The position numbers and the translations under genes are program-made. From NCBI RefSeq assembly GCF_019104725.1, contig NZ_JAHRXF010000005.1:1-64000 (forward strand): a stretch of 64,000 bases of DNA, in the 5' to 3' direction. The notes beneath the pieces are model-generated. The model did no database searches. It was not told where the DNA came from and was given only the letters and a program-made list of their open reading frames with translations. This stretch comes from Streptomyces corallincola (GTDB taxonomy: Bacteria; Actinomycetota; Actinomycetes; Streptomycetales; Streptomycetaceae). This document shows positions 42,225 through 52,039 of this stretch, piece after piece; the stretch's first letter is position 1, and the number at the start of each line of letters is the position of its first letter.

Positions 42225-43235
42225 ATGCACGCTGCCATCGCCACCGCGGTTGACGCACCGCTGTCCCTCGCCGAGCGCGACATCCCCGAGCCCGGCTTCG
42301 GCGAGGTACTCGTCCGGGTGACCGCCTGCGGGGTCTGCTTCTCCGACCTCAACCTGATCCGCGGCCACTATCCCTTCGCCCGCTTCCCCGTCATCCCCGG
42401 CCACGAGATCACCGGTGTGGTCGAGGCCACCGGCCCCGGTGTCACCTCGCCCGCCGTCGGCACGGCCGTCGGCGGACAGTTCCTGTACGACTCCTGCGGC
42501 CACTGCGACTACTGCGTGCGCGGCGAGCAGATCCTCTGCACCGCCAAGCGGATCACCGGAATCGTCGCGGACGGCGGCTACGCCGAGTACGTGATCCTCA
42601 AGGCCGGTTACGTCACCGAACTGCCCGCCGGGCTCGACCCGGTGGCCGCCGCACCCCTGATGTGCGCGGGCATCACCGCGTTCAACGGGCTGCGGCAGGG
42701 CGGAGTGAAGGCCGGTTCGCGGGTCGCGGTCGTCGGCGCGGGCGGCATCGGCGCGCTCGCCATCAACTACGCGGTGGCGATGGGCGCCCGGGTCGCCGTG
42801 ATCGGCCGCTCGCAGAGCGGTGCCGACGCCGCCAAGGAGATGGGCGCCGAACTCTACGTCGCCACCCAGGACAACGACCCGGCGCAGGAGCTCAAGCAGT
42901 GGGAGGGCGGCGCCAACGTCGTGCTGAACGCGGCCCCCTCCACCGCGGCGGGCGCCGCCACCCTCGGCGGTCTCGCCCCCGACGGCACCCTCGTGTTCTG
43001 CGGCTACGGTGCCGAGCCGCTCCAACTCCCCATCCAGCCGATGGTGTTGAACCGGCTGCACGTGATGGCCTCGCCGTCCGGCTCGCCGCACGACATGCGC
43101 GACACCCTCGCGTTCTCCGCGGCCCACGGCATCCTCCCCAAGGTCACGCCGATCACGCTGGACGACGCCCCCGCCGCGCTGGACGCGATGGCGGCGGGCC
43201 GCAGTTCCGGGCGCTCGGTCATCACCTTCGCGTGA
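42225..43235 (+). CDS. Zinc-dependent alcohol dehydrogenase
   Basis: 336 aa MDR-family enzyme. Catalytic zinc ligands in GVCFSDL (Cys) and GHEITG (His-Glu). Structural zinc cysteines CGHCDYC plus a fourth Cys in ILCTAKR. NAD(P) fold AVVGAGGIGALAINYAVAMGA. Oxidises an alcohol to the aldehyde or the reverse. First of a same-strand series ADH, SDR, ALDH, with ~107-120 bp gaps. Confidence 0.92.
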   Translation: MHAAIATAVDAPLSLAERDIPEPGFGEVLVRVTACGVCFSDLNLIRGHYPFARFPVIPGHEITGVVEATGPGVTSPAVGTAVGGQFLYDSCGHCDYCVRGEQILCTAKRITGIVADGGYAEYVILKAGYVTELPAGLDPVAAAPLMCAGITAFNGLRQGGVKAGSRVAVVGAGGIGALAINYAVAMGARVAVIGRSQSGADAAKEMGAELYVATQDNDPAQELKQWEGGANVVLNAAPSTAAGAATLGGLAPDGTLVFCGYGAEPLQLPIQPMVLNRLHVMASPSGSPHDMRDTLAFSAAHGILPKVTPITLDDAPAALDAMAAGRSSGRSVITFA

Positions 43236-43341
43236 CAACTCCCCCTGTCACCGGCGGACTTGGTGCCTGCCTCCGTCCGCCTCTCCTCTCTTCCCCTCCC
43301 CTCTCTTCCCCTTTCCTCTCCACTCGTTTCCAGGAGTCATC

Positions 43342-44247
43342 ATGAGCAAGACCATCCTCATCACCGGGGCCGGTTCGGGCTTCGGCGCGCTCAGCGCCCG
43401 TGAGCTGGCCAAGGCGGGCCACACCGTCTACGCCGCGATGCGCGACACCCGTGGCCGCAACGCCGGACGCGTCGCGGACGCCGCGCAGTGGGCCGCCGAC
43501 AACGACGCCGACCTGCGTACCGTCGAACTGGACGTGCTCTCCCAGGAGTCGGCCGACGCGGCGATCAAGACCGTGATCGACCAGGCCGGTCGTATCGACG
43601 TCGTCGTGCACAACGCGGGACACATGGTGACCGGTCCGACCGAGGCGTTCACCCCCGAGGAGATCGCCGCCGTCTACGACACCAACGTGCTCGGTACCCA
43701 GCGGGTCAACCGCGCCGTGCTGCCCCGGCTGCGCGAGCAGGGCGAGGGTCTGCTGCTGTGGATCGGCTCCACCAGCACGCGCGGCGGCACCCCGCCGTAC
43801 CTCGCGCCGTACTTCGCCGCCAAGGCCGCGATGGACTCCCTCGCGGTGAGCTACGCGGCCGAGCTGGCCCGGTTCAACATCGAGACGACCATCGTGGTTC
43901 CCGGTTCCTTCACCAAGGGCACCAACCACTTCGCCACCGGCGGCCACCCGGCCGACGAGCAGACCGTGAAGGCGTACGAGGCGCTCTACCCCGGCCTGGT
44001 GGAGCAGGTGAGCCAGCGGCTCGCCGCGCTCGCCCCCGCCGACGCCGATGTCTCGCAGGTCGCCGACGCGGTGGTGCAGGTCGTGGACACTCCGCACGGC
44101 GAGCGGCCGTTCCGGGTGCACGTGGACCCCGCGAACGACGGTTCGGAAGAGGTCAGCGACGTCGCGGACCGTATCCGCCGGGAGTTCCTCTCCCGGGTCG
44201 GCCTGGAGGACGTGCTCCACCCGCACGCCCTGCACCCGCAGCACTGA
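43342..44247 (+). CDS. SDR-family oxidoreductase
   Basis: 301 aa from ATG 43342. Cofactor loop TGAGSGFG, HNAGHMVTGP, and catalytic YFAAK. It has an extended C-terminal part (PADADVSQVADAVVQVVDTPHGERPFRVHVDP) seen in the larger SDR members related to retinol dehydrogenases. The 5' leader is a pyrimidine-rich CTCTTCCCC run (43281-43325). Probably acts with the flanking alcohol and aldehyde dehydrogenases. Confidence 0.88.
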   Translation: MSKTILITGAGSGFGALSARELAKAGHTVYAAMRDTRGRNAGRVADAAQWAADNDADLRTVELDVLSQESADAAIKTVIDQAGRIDVVVHNAGHMVTGPTEAFTPEEIAAVYDTNVLGTQRVNRAVLPRLREQGEGLLLWIGSTSTRGGTPPYLAPYFAAKAAMDSLAVSYAAELARFNIETTIVVPGSFTKGTNHFATGGHPADEQTVKAYEALYPGLVEQVSQRLAALAPADADVSQVADAVVQVVDTPHGERPFRVHVDPANDGSEEVSDVADRIRREFLSRVGLEDVLHPHALHPQH

Positions 44248-44366
44248 ACCACCCAGCGAGAACCCTTCCGTACGGGGCTGTGCCGGATTCCCGGCGCGGC
44301 CCCGCGGCCTGACCGCACCGGGCCCACCCGCCCGGGAACAAGCACATCGACCAGCAGGAGCAAGCG

Positions 44367-45851
44367 ATGATCGACCAGATCCAGGAACGGGCGCTCGGCA
44401 CACGAGGTCTGCTCATCGGCGGCACCGAGGTACCGGCCGCCTCCGGACGCACCACCGACGACATCAACCCCGTGACCGGAGAGGTGTATCTGACCGTCCC
44501 GGCCGCCGGTGCCGAGGACGTGGAGCGCGCGGTCGCCGCCGCGCACGCCGCCTTCCCCGGCTGGGCCGCCACCGCGCCCTCCACCCGCCGCGCGCTGCTG
44601 GAGAAGGCCGCCGATCTGCTGGAGGAGCGGGCCGACGAGTTCACCGGGATCATGCTCCAGGAAACCGCCGGAACCCGTACCTGGGCGGCGTTCAACATCC
44701 GGATGTCCGCCGAACTGCTGCGCCAGGCGGCCACGATGGCGACCCGGCCGTCCGGTGCGCTGCTGGCGACCGACGTGCCGGGGGAGTGGTCGATGGCGGT
44801 GCGCTCGCCCGCCGGTGTCGTCGCCGCCTTCGTCCCCTGGAACGGTCCGCTGATCCTGTGCGCCCGCGCGGTCGCGGTCGCGCTGGCCACCGGTAACCCG
44901 GTGGTCATACGGCCCAGTGAGGACGCCCCCGTGACCAGCGGGTTCTTCCTCGCCGACGTGCTCTCGGCGGCGGGCGTCCCGGACGGCGTCGTCAATGTCG
45001 TCACCAACGACCGCGCGGACGCGCCCGGTGTGGTGGAGGCGCTGATCGCGGACGACCGGGTCACGCGGGTCAACTTCACCGGTTCGACCCCGGTCGGCCG
45101 GATCGTCGGACGGCTCGCGGGCGAGCATCTCAAGCCCGTCATCCTGGAGTTGGGCGGCAAGAATCCCATCCTCGTACTGGACGACGCCGACCCCGAGTAC
45201 GCGGCCTCCGGGGTGACCCTGGCGAAGTTCATGAACTCCGGCCAGATCTGCATGTGCGTGGACCGGGTCATCGTGCAGAACGGTGTCGCGGACGCGTTCG
45301 TCCGTGCCTTCGTCGCCAAGGTCGCCGCGCTCGGGCAGGGCGACCCGGACCGGCCGGACACCCTGGTCGGCCCGCTGGTCAACACCCGGGCCGCCGAGCG
45401 GGTCGCCGGTCTGGTCGCGGACGCCGTGGAGAAGGGCGCCGAGGTGCTGTTCGGCGGCGGCCCGGCGGACGGCGCGTTCTACCCGGCCACCGTCCTCGAC
45501 AAGGTCACCCCGGACATGCGGATCTACCACGAGGAGGTCTTCGGCCCGGTCGCCACGATCTTCCGCGTGGACACCGTGGACGAGGCCGTCGATCTCGCCA
45601 ACGACACCGAATACGGCCTGTCCAGCGCGGTGTTCACCGAGAACGCCACCCGCGGTCTCGACGTGGCCCGGCGGCTGCGGCACGGTGCCACGCACGTCAA
45701 CGACCAGTCGGTGGCCGACGAGCCGCAGGCTCCGGTGGGCGGCGTGAAGAACAGCGGCTACGGCCACTTCGGCAGCGAGTGGGGCGCGGAGTTCTTCACC
45801 GAGACCCGCTGGGTGACGGTGGCCGACCGGCACTCCGAGTACCCGGTCTGA
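44367..45851 (+). CDS. Aldehyde dehydrogenase
   Basis: 494 aa from ATG 44367 after AGGAG. NAD(P)-dependent ALDH with FVPWNGPLILCARA (Asn), FTGSTPVGR, general-base Glu in LELGGKNP and catalytic Cys in NSGQICMCVDR. It contains AGTRTWAAFNIRMSAELLRQA, as in salicylaldehyde/vanillin-type dehydrogenases. Converts an aldehyde, possibly aromatic, to the acid. Last of the ADH-SDR-ALDH series, followed by a terminator hairpin. Confidence 0.92.
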   Translation: MIDQIQERALGTRGLLIGGTEVPAASGRTTDDINPVTGEVYLTVPAAGAEDVERAVAAAHAAFPGWAATAPSTRRALLEKAADLLEERADEFTGIMLQETAGTRTWAAFNIRMSAELLRQAATMATRPSGALLATDVPGEWSMAVRSPAGVVAAFVPWNGPLILCARAVAVALATGNPVVIRPSEDAPVTSGFFLADVLSAAGVPDGVVNVVTNDRADAPGVVEALIADDRVTRVNFTGSTPVGRIVGRLAGEHLKPVILELGGKNPILVLDDADPEYAASGVTLAKFMNSGQICMCVDRVIVQNGVADAFVRAFVAKVAALGQGDPDRPDTLVGPLVNTRAAERVAGLVADAVEKGAEVLFGGGPADGAFYPATVLDKVTPDMRIYHEEVFGPVATIFRVDTVDEAVDLANDTEYGLSSAVFTENATRGLDVARRLRHGATHVNDQSVADEPQAPVGGVKNSGYGHFGSEWGAEFFTETRWVTVADRHSEYPV

Positions 45852-45894
45852 CCCGTCAGACCCGATCGCACGCCCCGGCGCACGCGACGCGGAA

Positions 45895-45944
45895 GGCTGC
45901 CGTACCGGCCGTACGGGATCACCCGCACCGGCCGTACGGCAGCC
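45895..45944 (+). terminator. Terminator hairpin after aldehyde dehydrogenase
   Basis: GGCTGCCGTAC pairs with GTACGGCAGCC, with further CGGCC pairing possible inside the loop. 44 nt past the stop. Confidence 0.65.
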
Positions 45945-46005
45945 GCGTACCCGTGTCCGGAGCACCCGTCGTCCCCGGCCTTCCGCCGATCAGGAGCCGT
46001 CCGTC

Positions 46006-47628
46006 ATGACCCCAGCGTCGCCGTCCGACCCGGCAGGCCGCCCCGTCCCGCCTCGTCAACACGCCCTGTCCGCAAAGCTGTTGCGGACCCGGTCCGCGCC
46101 CCAGCGGTTCCGTACCGCGACCATCGCGGGGGTCTGCATGGCGCTGCCGATGGCGCTCGCGTTCGGCGCGGGGCGGCCCGGACTGGGTGCCGTGGGTGGG
46201 CTCGGCTCGCTCGCCGCGCTGTACGGCCGCCCCGGTCCGCCCGCGAGGGACGCCCGCGCGGTGGCCTTCGCCACGCTCGGCCTGGCCGCCGGGTTCCTCC
46301 TCTGTTCCACGGCGCAGGGCCACGCCTGGCTCGCGGTGCTGGTCACCGCCGGGTGGGCGGGCGTGGTCACCGTCGTCTGCGGCGCGTTCGCGGCCCGGCC
46401 GCCGGGCATCGTGATGCCGGTGCTGGTCGGCGCGGTCGCCACCGCGCTGCCACCCGGCGATCCGCTGCCGCTGACCGGCGCGGTCGCGGCGACCGGCCTG
46501 CTGGCGACCCTGCTGGTGTGGGGGAGCGCGGCCCTCCGCGATGTCCGCGCCAGGCACACCGCGACCCCGTCCGCGCCCACCCGGCCGACTCGCGGCACGC
46601 CGGGGGACCTCACCGCCCCGCACCGTTCGGCGCGTCACCTCTTCTGGCGACCCCACGTCCACATCCTGGGCTGGGCCGGGCTGCGCACGGCCGCCGGGGT
46701 CGGGCTCGCCGGTGTCCTCTCCCTGGCCGTCGGGGCCCCGCATCCCTTCTGGGCGCTCGCCGCCGCCGCCGCGGTGCTGGCCGCGGGGAACCAGGCGGCC
46801 AGCGTCAACGACCGTGCCCTGCTGCGTGGCGCGGGCACGCTGGCGGGCTGTCTGGTGGCCGGGGGAGTCTTCGCGGCGGCTCCGGGGCCCACGGCGATCG
46901 TGGTGCTGCTCGCCCTGTTCGCGTTCGTCACCGAGTGCGTGGTGGCGCGCAACTACGCGCTGGCGATGGTGTTCGTGACGCCGATGGGCATCCTGCTGTC
47001 CGCCGTGGCGTCGCCGGTCGCGGCCGGACCGTGGGCGCTGACCGGGGAACGGCTGCTCCAGACGGTGCTCGGATGCGTCGGCGCGGTGGCCGTCGGCCAG
47101 CTCGTCACCGTGCGCTGGGCGGTCGCCCGACGGCTTCAGGCCGTACGGGGGGTACTGCGGGCGGCGGCGGACGTGGTCGCATGGCCGGAACCGGACGGTC
47201 CGGGCGCCGCGCGCGCGGAGCTGCTCGGCCGTGAGGTCCGTCATCTCGCCCTGGTCTCGGAGCGGGTGGCGGGTGAGCGGCGTTCGGTGCGGGAGGGAAC
47301 CGCGCGGCTGGACGCTGTCGTAGCGGGCGCCGACGCGGTGGCGCGGGAAGCGTTGCGGCGCCGTGCGGCGGCCGGGGACGGCGACCAGGATTACGCCGAG
47401 AGCCTGCGCGCTCTGGCCGCGCTCTTGGACACCCAGCATTCCGAAAATGGACAGAACGGACTTCTCAAAACTCAACCGGCATATGAGTCGGTGGATTTGG
47501 CGAATCTGTCGGACAGCGTGCGAGATTGGATCTTCACACGGGGTATCGGTGCGGGGAGTCGTGGTGCAGCGTCGTCGGCCGAAGGCTTCGGGGGTGGGGG
47601 AGTGCGGATGCCCCGGGCACGAATTTAG
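46006..47628 (+). CDS. FUSC-family membrane protein
   Basis: 540 aa from ATG 46006 after AGGAG. Two membrane blocks (about 35-165 and 220-370) of the FUSC type, the second carrying VGAPHPFWALAAAAAVLAAGNQAASVNDR, the conserved FUSC-like loop. A soluble C-terminal domain follows. The last ~65 residues (from about 47430) are encoded by lower-GC DNA with atypical composition (SENGQNGLLKTQPAYESV), so the natural C-terminus may have been replaced. Likely efflux of small acids or aromatics made by the preceding dehydrogenases. Confidence 0.8.
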   Translation: MTPASPSDPAGRPVPPRQHALSAKLLRTRSAPQRFRTATIAGVCMALPMALAFGAGRPGLGAVGGLGSLAALYGRPGPPARDARAVAFATLGLAAGFLLCSTAQGHAWLAVLVTAGWAGVVTVVCGAFAARPPGIVMPVLVGAVATALPPGDPLPLTGAVAATGLLATLLVWGSAALRDVRARHTATPSAPTRPTRGTPGDLTAPHRSARHLFWRPHVHILGWAGLRTAAGVGLAGVLSLAVGAPHPFWALAAAAAVLAAGNQAASVNDRALLRGAGTLAGCLVAGGVFAAAPGPTAIVVLLALFAFVTECVVARNYALAMVFVTPMGILLSAVASPVAAGPWALTGERLLQTVLGCVGAVAVGQLVTVRWAVARRLQAVRGVLRAAADVVAWPEPDGPGAARAELLGREVRHLALVSERVAGERRSVREGTARLDAVVAGADAVAREALRRRAAAGDGDQDYAESLRALAALLDTQHSENGQNGLLKTQPAYESVDLANLSDSVRDWIFTRGIGAGSRGAASSAEGFGGGGVRMPRARI

Positions 47629-47854
47629 GCTTGCATAGCATAGATTCGGCCGATTAGTCTTAATGTCGCCTGCAAGATCGGGTTAAATCTCAAGGCCGTG
47701 TGCCTCGGAGAGCCTGTCCGGGCCCTCCGGGCTTCCGCGACGGGCGACATCGGCACGAAATATCGGCCGAGCTGCCTCCACGGCGGGAAGGTGACCGCAA
47801 GTGGGTATGCAGGGTTCCGTTGCCCACACGGCCCCACGGAGGAGAGACCGGCCG

Positions 47855-50647
47855 ATGGATTCCACCCCAGTGCATCATTCGCGGCTGCTGATCGGCAGGA
47901 CAGAGGAACTCCACTTCATCCGCCGCTTCTTCACCGAGGCATCCGTCAGGGGTGGCGCCCTGGTCATCACCGGTGACCCCGGCATCGGCAAGTCGGCCCT
48001 GCTGGGAGCCGTCACCGAGGACGCACAGGCCAACGGCGCCACCGTGCTGCGGGTGGCGGGCGTCCAGTTCGAGGCCGACATCAGCTACTCCGGCCTCAAC
48101 CAGCTCGTCGTCCCCCTCCTGCCGTACCTGGACGGACTCGGCGCGGCGCACCGGGACGCGCTGCGGGTGGCGACCGGCATCGGCTCCGGGACCGCCCCGG
48201 ACCGGCTGCTCGTCTCGACGGCGACCCTGCTGCTGCTCCGCCAGGTCGCGGAGAAGGCACCCGTGCTGCTCGTCGTGGACGACGTGCCCTGGCTCGACCG
48301 GTCCACCGCCGTCGTCCTCGGGTTCGTCGCCCGCCGCCTCATCGGCAGCCGGATCGGCTTCCTGGCCTCCGCCCGCTCCGACACCGACGGCTACTTCGAA
48401 CGCGGTGGCCTGCCCGAACACGTCGTGCGCGCCCTCGACGACGACGCGGCGCATGATCTGTTGCGCGCCGTCCACCCCCGGCTGGCCTTCAGTGTCCGCC
48501 GCCGCATCGTCACCGAGGCACGCGGCAACCCCCTCGCCCTGGTCGAACTCCCCGGAGTGCTCACCACCACCCAGCAGCAGGCCGAGACGGGCATGCCCGC
48601 CATCCTTCCGCTGGGCGAACGGCTCAAGGCGCTGTTCGCGGAACGCGTGGCGGAGCTGCCGCCCGGCAGCCGGGAGGCGCTGCTGCTCGCCGCACTCGAC
48701 GGCACCGGCGACCTCGCCGTCATCGAGCAGGGCGTCGGCCCCTCCTACGTGGACGACCTGGGCCCGGCCGAACGCGCGCGGGTCGTCACCGTGGACCTGG
48801 CCGCGTACCGGCTGGCGTTCAGTCATCCGCTGCTGGCCTCCGCCGTGGTGGAGACCGCCACCTCCGGCGAGCGGCGCGAGGCGCACCGCAGGCTGGCCGA
48901 CGCCCTGACCGGCCACCCCGAGCGCCGGGCCTGGCACCTGGGGGAGGCCGCCGTCACCGCCGACGAGGAGGTGGCCAAGCAACTGGAGGCCGCCGCCCAG
49001 CGCAGCCTGGCGCGTGGGGACGCCACCGGTGCCATCGCCGCCCTCTCCCGTGCCGCCCGGCTCAGCCCGCTGGCCCAGGACAAGAGCCGCAGACTCGCGG
49101 AGGCCGCGTACATCGGCGCCGACGCCGGTGGTGAACTGCGCAACGCCTCCGTCCTCCTCGACAACGCCCGCCGCGCCGACCCGGCGCTGCGCGGGTCCCT
49201 GCTGGCCGCCGCGGCCACCGCGCACCTGCTGATCAATACCGACGGTGACGTGGACACCGCGCACAGCCTCCTCGTCGGCGCCGTGGACGCCCACCTCGCC
49301 GGAGGTGAGCCGTACGACGAGTTCGCGCTCGCCGAAGCGCTCCACACCCTGCTGCTGATGTGCTGGTACGGCGGCCGGGCCGAGATGTGGGAACCGCTGT
49401 TCCAGGCGATGGACACGCTCGGTGACCGCGTACCCGAACTGCTCTGGCTGACCGCGCACACCTTCGGTGACGCGGCCCGTACCGGTGTGCTGGCCCTGGA
49501 CCGGCTGGACCGGGCGCTGCGCGCCGCCGCCGAGGAGACCGATCCGACACGGGTCATCCGCCTGGGCACCGCTTCCGTCTACCCCGACCGCCTCGGTGAA
49601 CTGCGCGAGGCGTCCTGGCGCGTGGTCCGCCAGGGCCGCCGGGGCGAGAGTCCCGCCCGCCGTCACCTCGGTGCGCTGATGCATCTGTGCGTGGAGTATC
49701 TGTTCGCCGGGCGCTGGGAGGAGGTGGACGGCCTCACCGAGGAGGGCCTGCGGATCTGCGAGGAGCAGGAGTTCAGCTTCTTCGTCTGGTACTTCCGCTA
49801 CTGCCAGGCGTACGTCGCCGCCGGGCGCGGACAGAGCGACACCAGCCGGGTGCTCAGCGAGCAGATCGTGCAGTGGGCCGCGCCGCGCGGCGCCCACGGT
49901 GCCGCCCTGTGGGCCGCGCAGGCACGGGCGCTGTGCGCGCTCGGCGGCGGCGACTTCGAAGAGGCGTACCGCCAGTCCTGTCTGATCTCCCCGCCCGGCG
50001 AACTCGCCCCCTATGTACCGCACGCCCTGTGGAACGCCCTCGACCTCGTCGAGTCCGCGATCCGCACCGGCCGCACCGAGGAGGCCCGGGCCCACGCCCG
50101 TGCCGTCGAGGAGTCGGAGATGGCCGGGCTGTCCCCGAGGATGCGGATGCAAGCGGGCGCCGTGGCGGCGCTGACCGCCGGGGGAAAGAAGGCCAGAGCC
50201 CACTTCGAGGCCGCCCTCGACAGCGATCCGGGCCGCCGCTGGCCCTTCGAGCACGCTCGGGTGGAGCTGCTGTACGGCGAGTATCTGCGCCGCGCCCGCA
50301 GCACCGGCGAGGCCCGGACCCAGCTGGCGTCCGCGCTCACCGCGTTCCGGGGCCTGGGCGCCGCACCCTGGGCGGACCGGGCCGCCGCCGAACTCCGCGC
50401 GGCGGGGGAGACCCTGCCCCGCGAGACCGGCGAGGGTGCCAAGGCGCTGCTCACTCCGCAGGAACTGGAGATCGCCACGCTCGCCGCGACCGGCCTCACC
50501 AACAAGCAGATCGGTGAGCGGCTGTTCCTGTCCCACCGGACCGTCGGGTCACACCTGTACCAGATCTATCCCAAGCTCGGGATCACCACCCGTGCGGCGC
50601 TGCGCGACGCTCTCGCCGCCCTCGACGAGGTACCCACGGCGGGCTGA
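47855..50647 (+). CDS. LAL-family (large ATP-binding LuxR) transcriptional regulator
   Basis: 930 aa from ATG 47855 behind GGAGGAG. N-terminal AAA/NTPase with Walker A GDPGIGKSALL (~40-50) and Walker B LLVVDDVPWLD, then ~600 residues of TPR-like helices, then a C-terminal LuxR HTH (LTPQELEIATLAATGLTNKQIGERLFLSHRTVGSHLYQIYPKLG). LAL proteins are pathway activators in streptomycete secondary metabolism and sugar use. Its target could be the SRPBCC gene just downstream or the dehydrogenase cluster upstream. The leader 47629-47854 is lower in GC and holds the promoter. Confidence 0.92.
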   Translation: MDSTPVHHSRLLIGRTEELHFIRRFFTEASVRGGALVITGDPGIGKSALLGAVTEDAQANGATVLRVAGVQFEADISYSGLNQLVVPLLPYLDGLGAAHRDALRVATGIGSGTAPDRLLVSTATLLLLRQVAEKAPVLLVVDDVPWLDRSTAVVLGFVARRLIGSRIGFLASARSDTDGYFERGGLPEHVVRALDDDAAHDLLRAVHPRLAFSVRRRIVTEARGNPLALVELPGVLTTTQQQAETGMPAILPLGERLKALFAERVAELPPGSREALLLAALDGTGDLAVIEQGVGPSYVDDLGPAERARVVTVDLAAYRLAFSHPLLASAVVETATSGERREAHRRLADALTGHPERRAWHLGEAAVTADEEVAKQLEAAAQRSLARGDATGAIAALSRAARLSPLAQDKSRRLAEAAYIGADAGGELRNASVLLDNARRADPALRGSLLAAAATAHLLINTDGDVDTAHSLLVGAVDAHLAGGEPYDEFALAEALHTLLLMCWYGGRAEMWEPLFQAMDTLGDRVPELLWLTAHTFGDAARTGVLALDRLDRALRAAAEETDPTRVIRLGTASVYPDRLGELREASWRVVRQGRRGESPARRHLGALMHLCVEYLFAGRWEEVDGLTEEGLRICEEQEFSFFVWYFRYCQAYVAAGRGQSDTSRVLSEQIVQWAAPRGAHGAALWAAQARALCALGGGDFEEAYRQSCLISPPGELAPYVPHALWNALDLVESAIRTGRTEEARAHARAVEESEMAGLSPRMRMQAGAVAALTAGGKKARAHFEAALDSDPGRRWPFEHARVELLYGEYLRRARSTGEARTQLASALTAFRGLGAAPWADRAAAELRAAGETLPRETGEGAKALLTPQELEIATLAATGLTNKQIGERLFLSHRTVGSHLYQIYPKLGITTRAALRDALAALDEVPTAG

Positions 50648-50834
50648 CCGGCATGTTTGGCCTCGCGCGTCGGTGCGGGGCGGGCCGATGGGGCCGCTCC
50701 GCATCCGACAGTCACATGACGGATGCGGAGATCCGCCGGGGCGCGCGACGCTAGGGGATGAGCGGCCCCTGCCCCGATGCATTTGCGGTCGCGTCAGAAC
50801 GACGTCGCGGGCTCAGCGAGGGGAATACGACGAC

Positions 50835-51320
50835 ATGCCCACCGACCACGAGGGCCTGAGGATTCACTGGCCCGCCGGGTTCGCCCCGGACGAGGCCGAC
50901 TACCACTTCCAGGCCAGGATCACGGTCAAGGCAGCACCCGAAGGGGTTTTCTGCTGTCTGGCCGACCTCAACCGCTGGCCGCTGTGGGTGCCCGGCGTCA
51001 CCGAGGCCGGCCCGACCATGTCGGGCGGTCCCCTCGCCCTTCAGGAGTCCTTCCGGGTGAGGCTCTTCGGTGTGGGCCTCGAATGCCTGGTCGGGGAGTG
51101 GCAGCCGGGCGCCCGCCTCGGCTGGTCCGGGCTCGGACCGGGCCTGCACTTCTACCACGCCTGGACGTTCGAGCCGCGCCAGGACACCACCGTCGTGGTC
51201 ACCGAGCAGACCGCGCGCGGAGCGACCGCCGTCACCATGCGCGACGGGCATCCCGAGTGGGAGAACTTCCTGCGCTACGGCTGGCTCGACTCCCTCAAGC
51301 AGCGGGCCGAGGTCCGCTGA
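50835..51320 (+). CDS. SRPBCC-family protein (cyclase/dehydrase-like)
   Basis: 161 aa from ATG 50835 after GAGGGG. START/Bet v1-like fold: ITVKAAPEGVFCCLADLNRWPLWVPGVTEA at the N-terminus, FRVRLFGVGLECLVGEWQPGARLGWSG in the sheet and a long C-terminal helix (WENFLRYGWLDSLKQRAE). The family includes polyketide aromatases/cyclases and lipid-binding proteins; no PKS genes are nearby, so it is more likely a small-molecule binder. Same direction as the LAL regulator. Confidence 0.82.
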   Translation: MPTDHEGLRIHWPAGFAPDEADYHFQARITVKAAPEGVFCCLADLNRWPLWVPGVTEAGPTMSGGPLALQESFRVRLFGVGLECLVGEWQPGARLGWSGLGPGLHFYHAWTFEPRQDTTVVVTEQTARGATAVTMRDGHPEWENFLRYGWLDSLKQRAEVR

Positions 51321-51333
51321 CGCACACCGAGCC

Positions 51334-51371
51334 CCCCGCCGTCCGCCGGTTCACCAGCCCGGACGGCGGGG
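51334..51371. terminator. Bidirectional terminator between SRPBCC and TetR
   Basis: CCCCGCCGTCCG pairs exactly with CGGACGGCGGGG around a 14-base loop, between convergent genes. Confidence 0.82.
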
Positions 51372-51383
51372 CAGGCCAAGCCC

Positions 51384-51953
51384 TCAGGCTTTCGGCAGCA
51401 GCCGTTCCGTGACCGCCTCCACCGCCGCGACGACGGCCGCGCGGTGCCGCTTCAGGCGGGCGCCCTCGTCGTCACCGGCCGGGTTGCGGATGGCCGGCGG
51501 GGTGAACAGCCACGACTGGGCGGCGGCGAGCGCGATCATCAGGGCGTCCATGCCGGTCTCCAGATCGGCCCCGTAGGCGTCCGCGACGGCCTGCGCCTTG
51601 CTGAGATGCGACTCCAGTTCGGCCGCCGAGGCCTCCGGGCGCTCCAGCATCTTCCACTGGGTCAGCCGGATCAGCTCCGGGTCGGCGACGAACGCGTCGA
51701 ACAGCGCACCGGTGTACGCGGGCAGATCCGCCGGTGTGAAGCCGACGACGTCCACGAGCAACTGGATACGGGCTTCCAGGACGGAGTCGAACAGTTCGTC
51801 CTTGGAGCCGAAGTAGGCGTAGATCGCCTGTTTGTTCGCCGGAGCGTTCTTGGCGATGCGCTCGACGCGCGCTCCGGCGAGGCCGTGTGCGACGAACTCC
51901 TCGTGCGCGGCCTCCAGCAGCCGGGCACGCGTCGCGGAAGAGTCATAACCCAT
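51384..51953 (-). CDS. TetR-family regulator, copy B
   Basis: 189 aa. HTH TRARLLEAAHEEF, VERIAKNAPANKQAIYAYFGSKDELF, then a ligand domain with LIRLTQWKMLERPEA and MDALMIALAAAQSWLF. About 73% identical by eye to the TetR at 24464-25072, with matching recognition helices, so both probably bind closely related DNA. Divergent from the LysR gene 87 bp away. A possible operator, CAAACGTCTGGATGG, lies just upstream (~51970-51984). Confidence 0.9.
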   Translation of the reverse strand: MGYDSSATRARLLEAAHEEFVAHGLAGARVERIAKNAPANKQAIYAYFGSKDELFDSVLEARIQLLVDVVGFTPADLPAYTGALFDAFVADPELIRLTQWKMLERPEASAAELESHLSKAQAVADAYGADLETGMDALMIALAAAQSWLFTPPAIRNPAGDDEGARLKRHRAAVVAAVEAVTERLLPKA

Positions 51954-52039
51954 GACCCCAGCCTAAAATACAAACGTCTGGATGGAACACCTCGGTGGCC
52001 GGGATGCCCGGCCGCGAGATGCGGCGATACCCTGGACGC

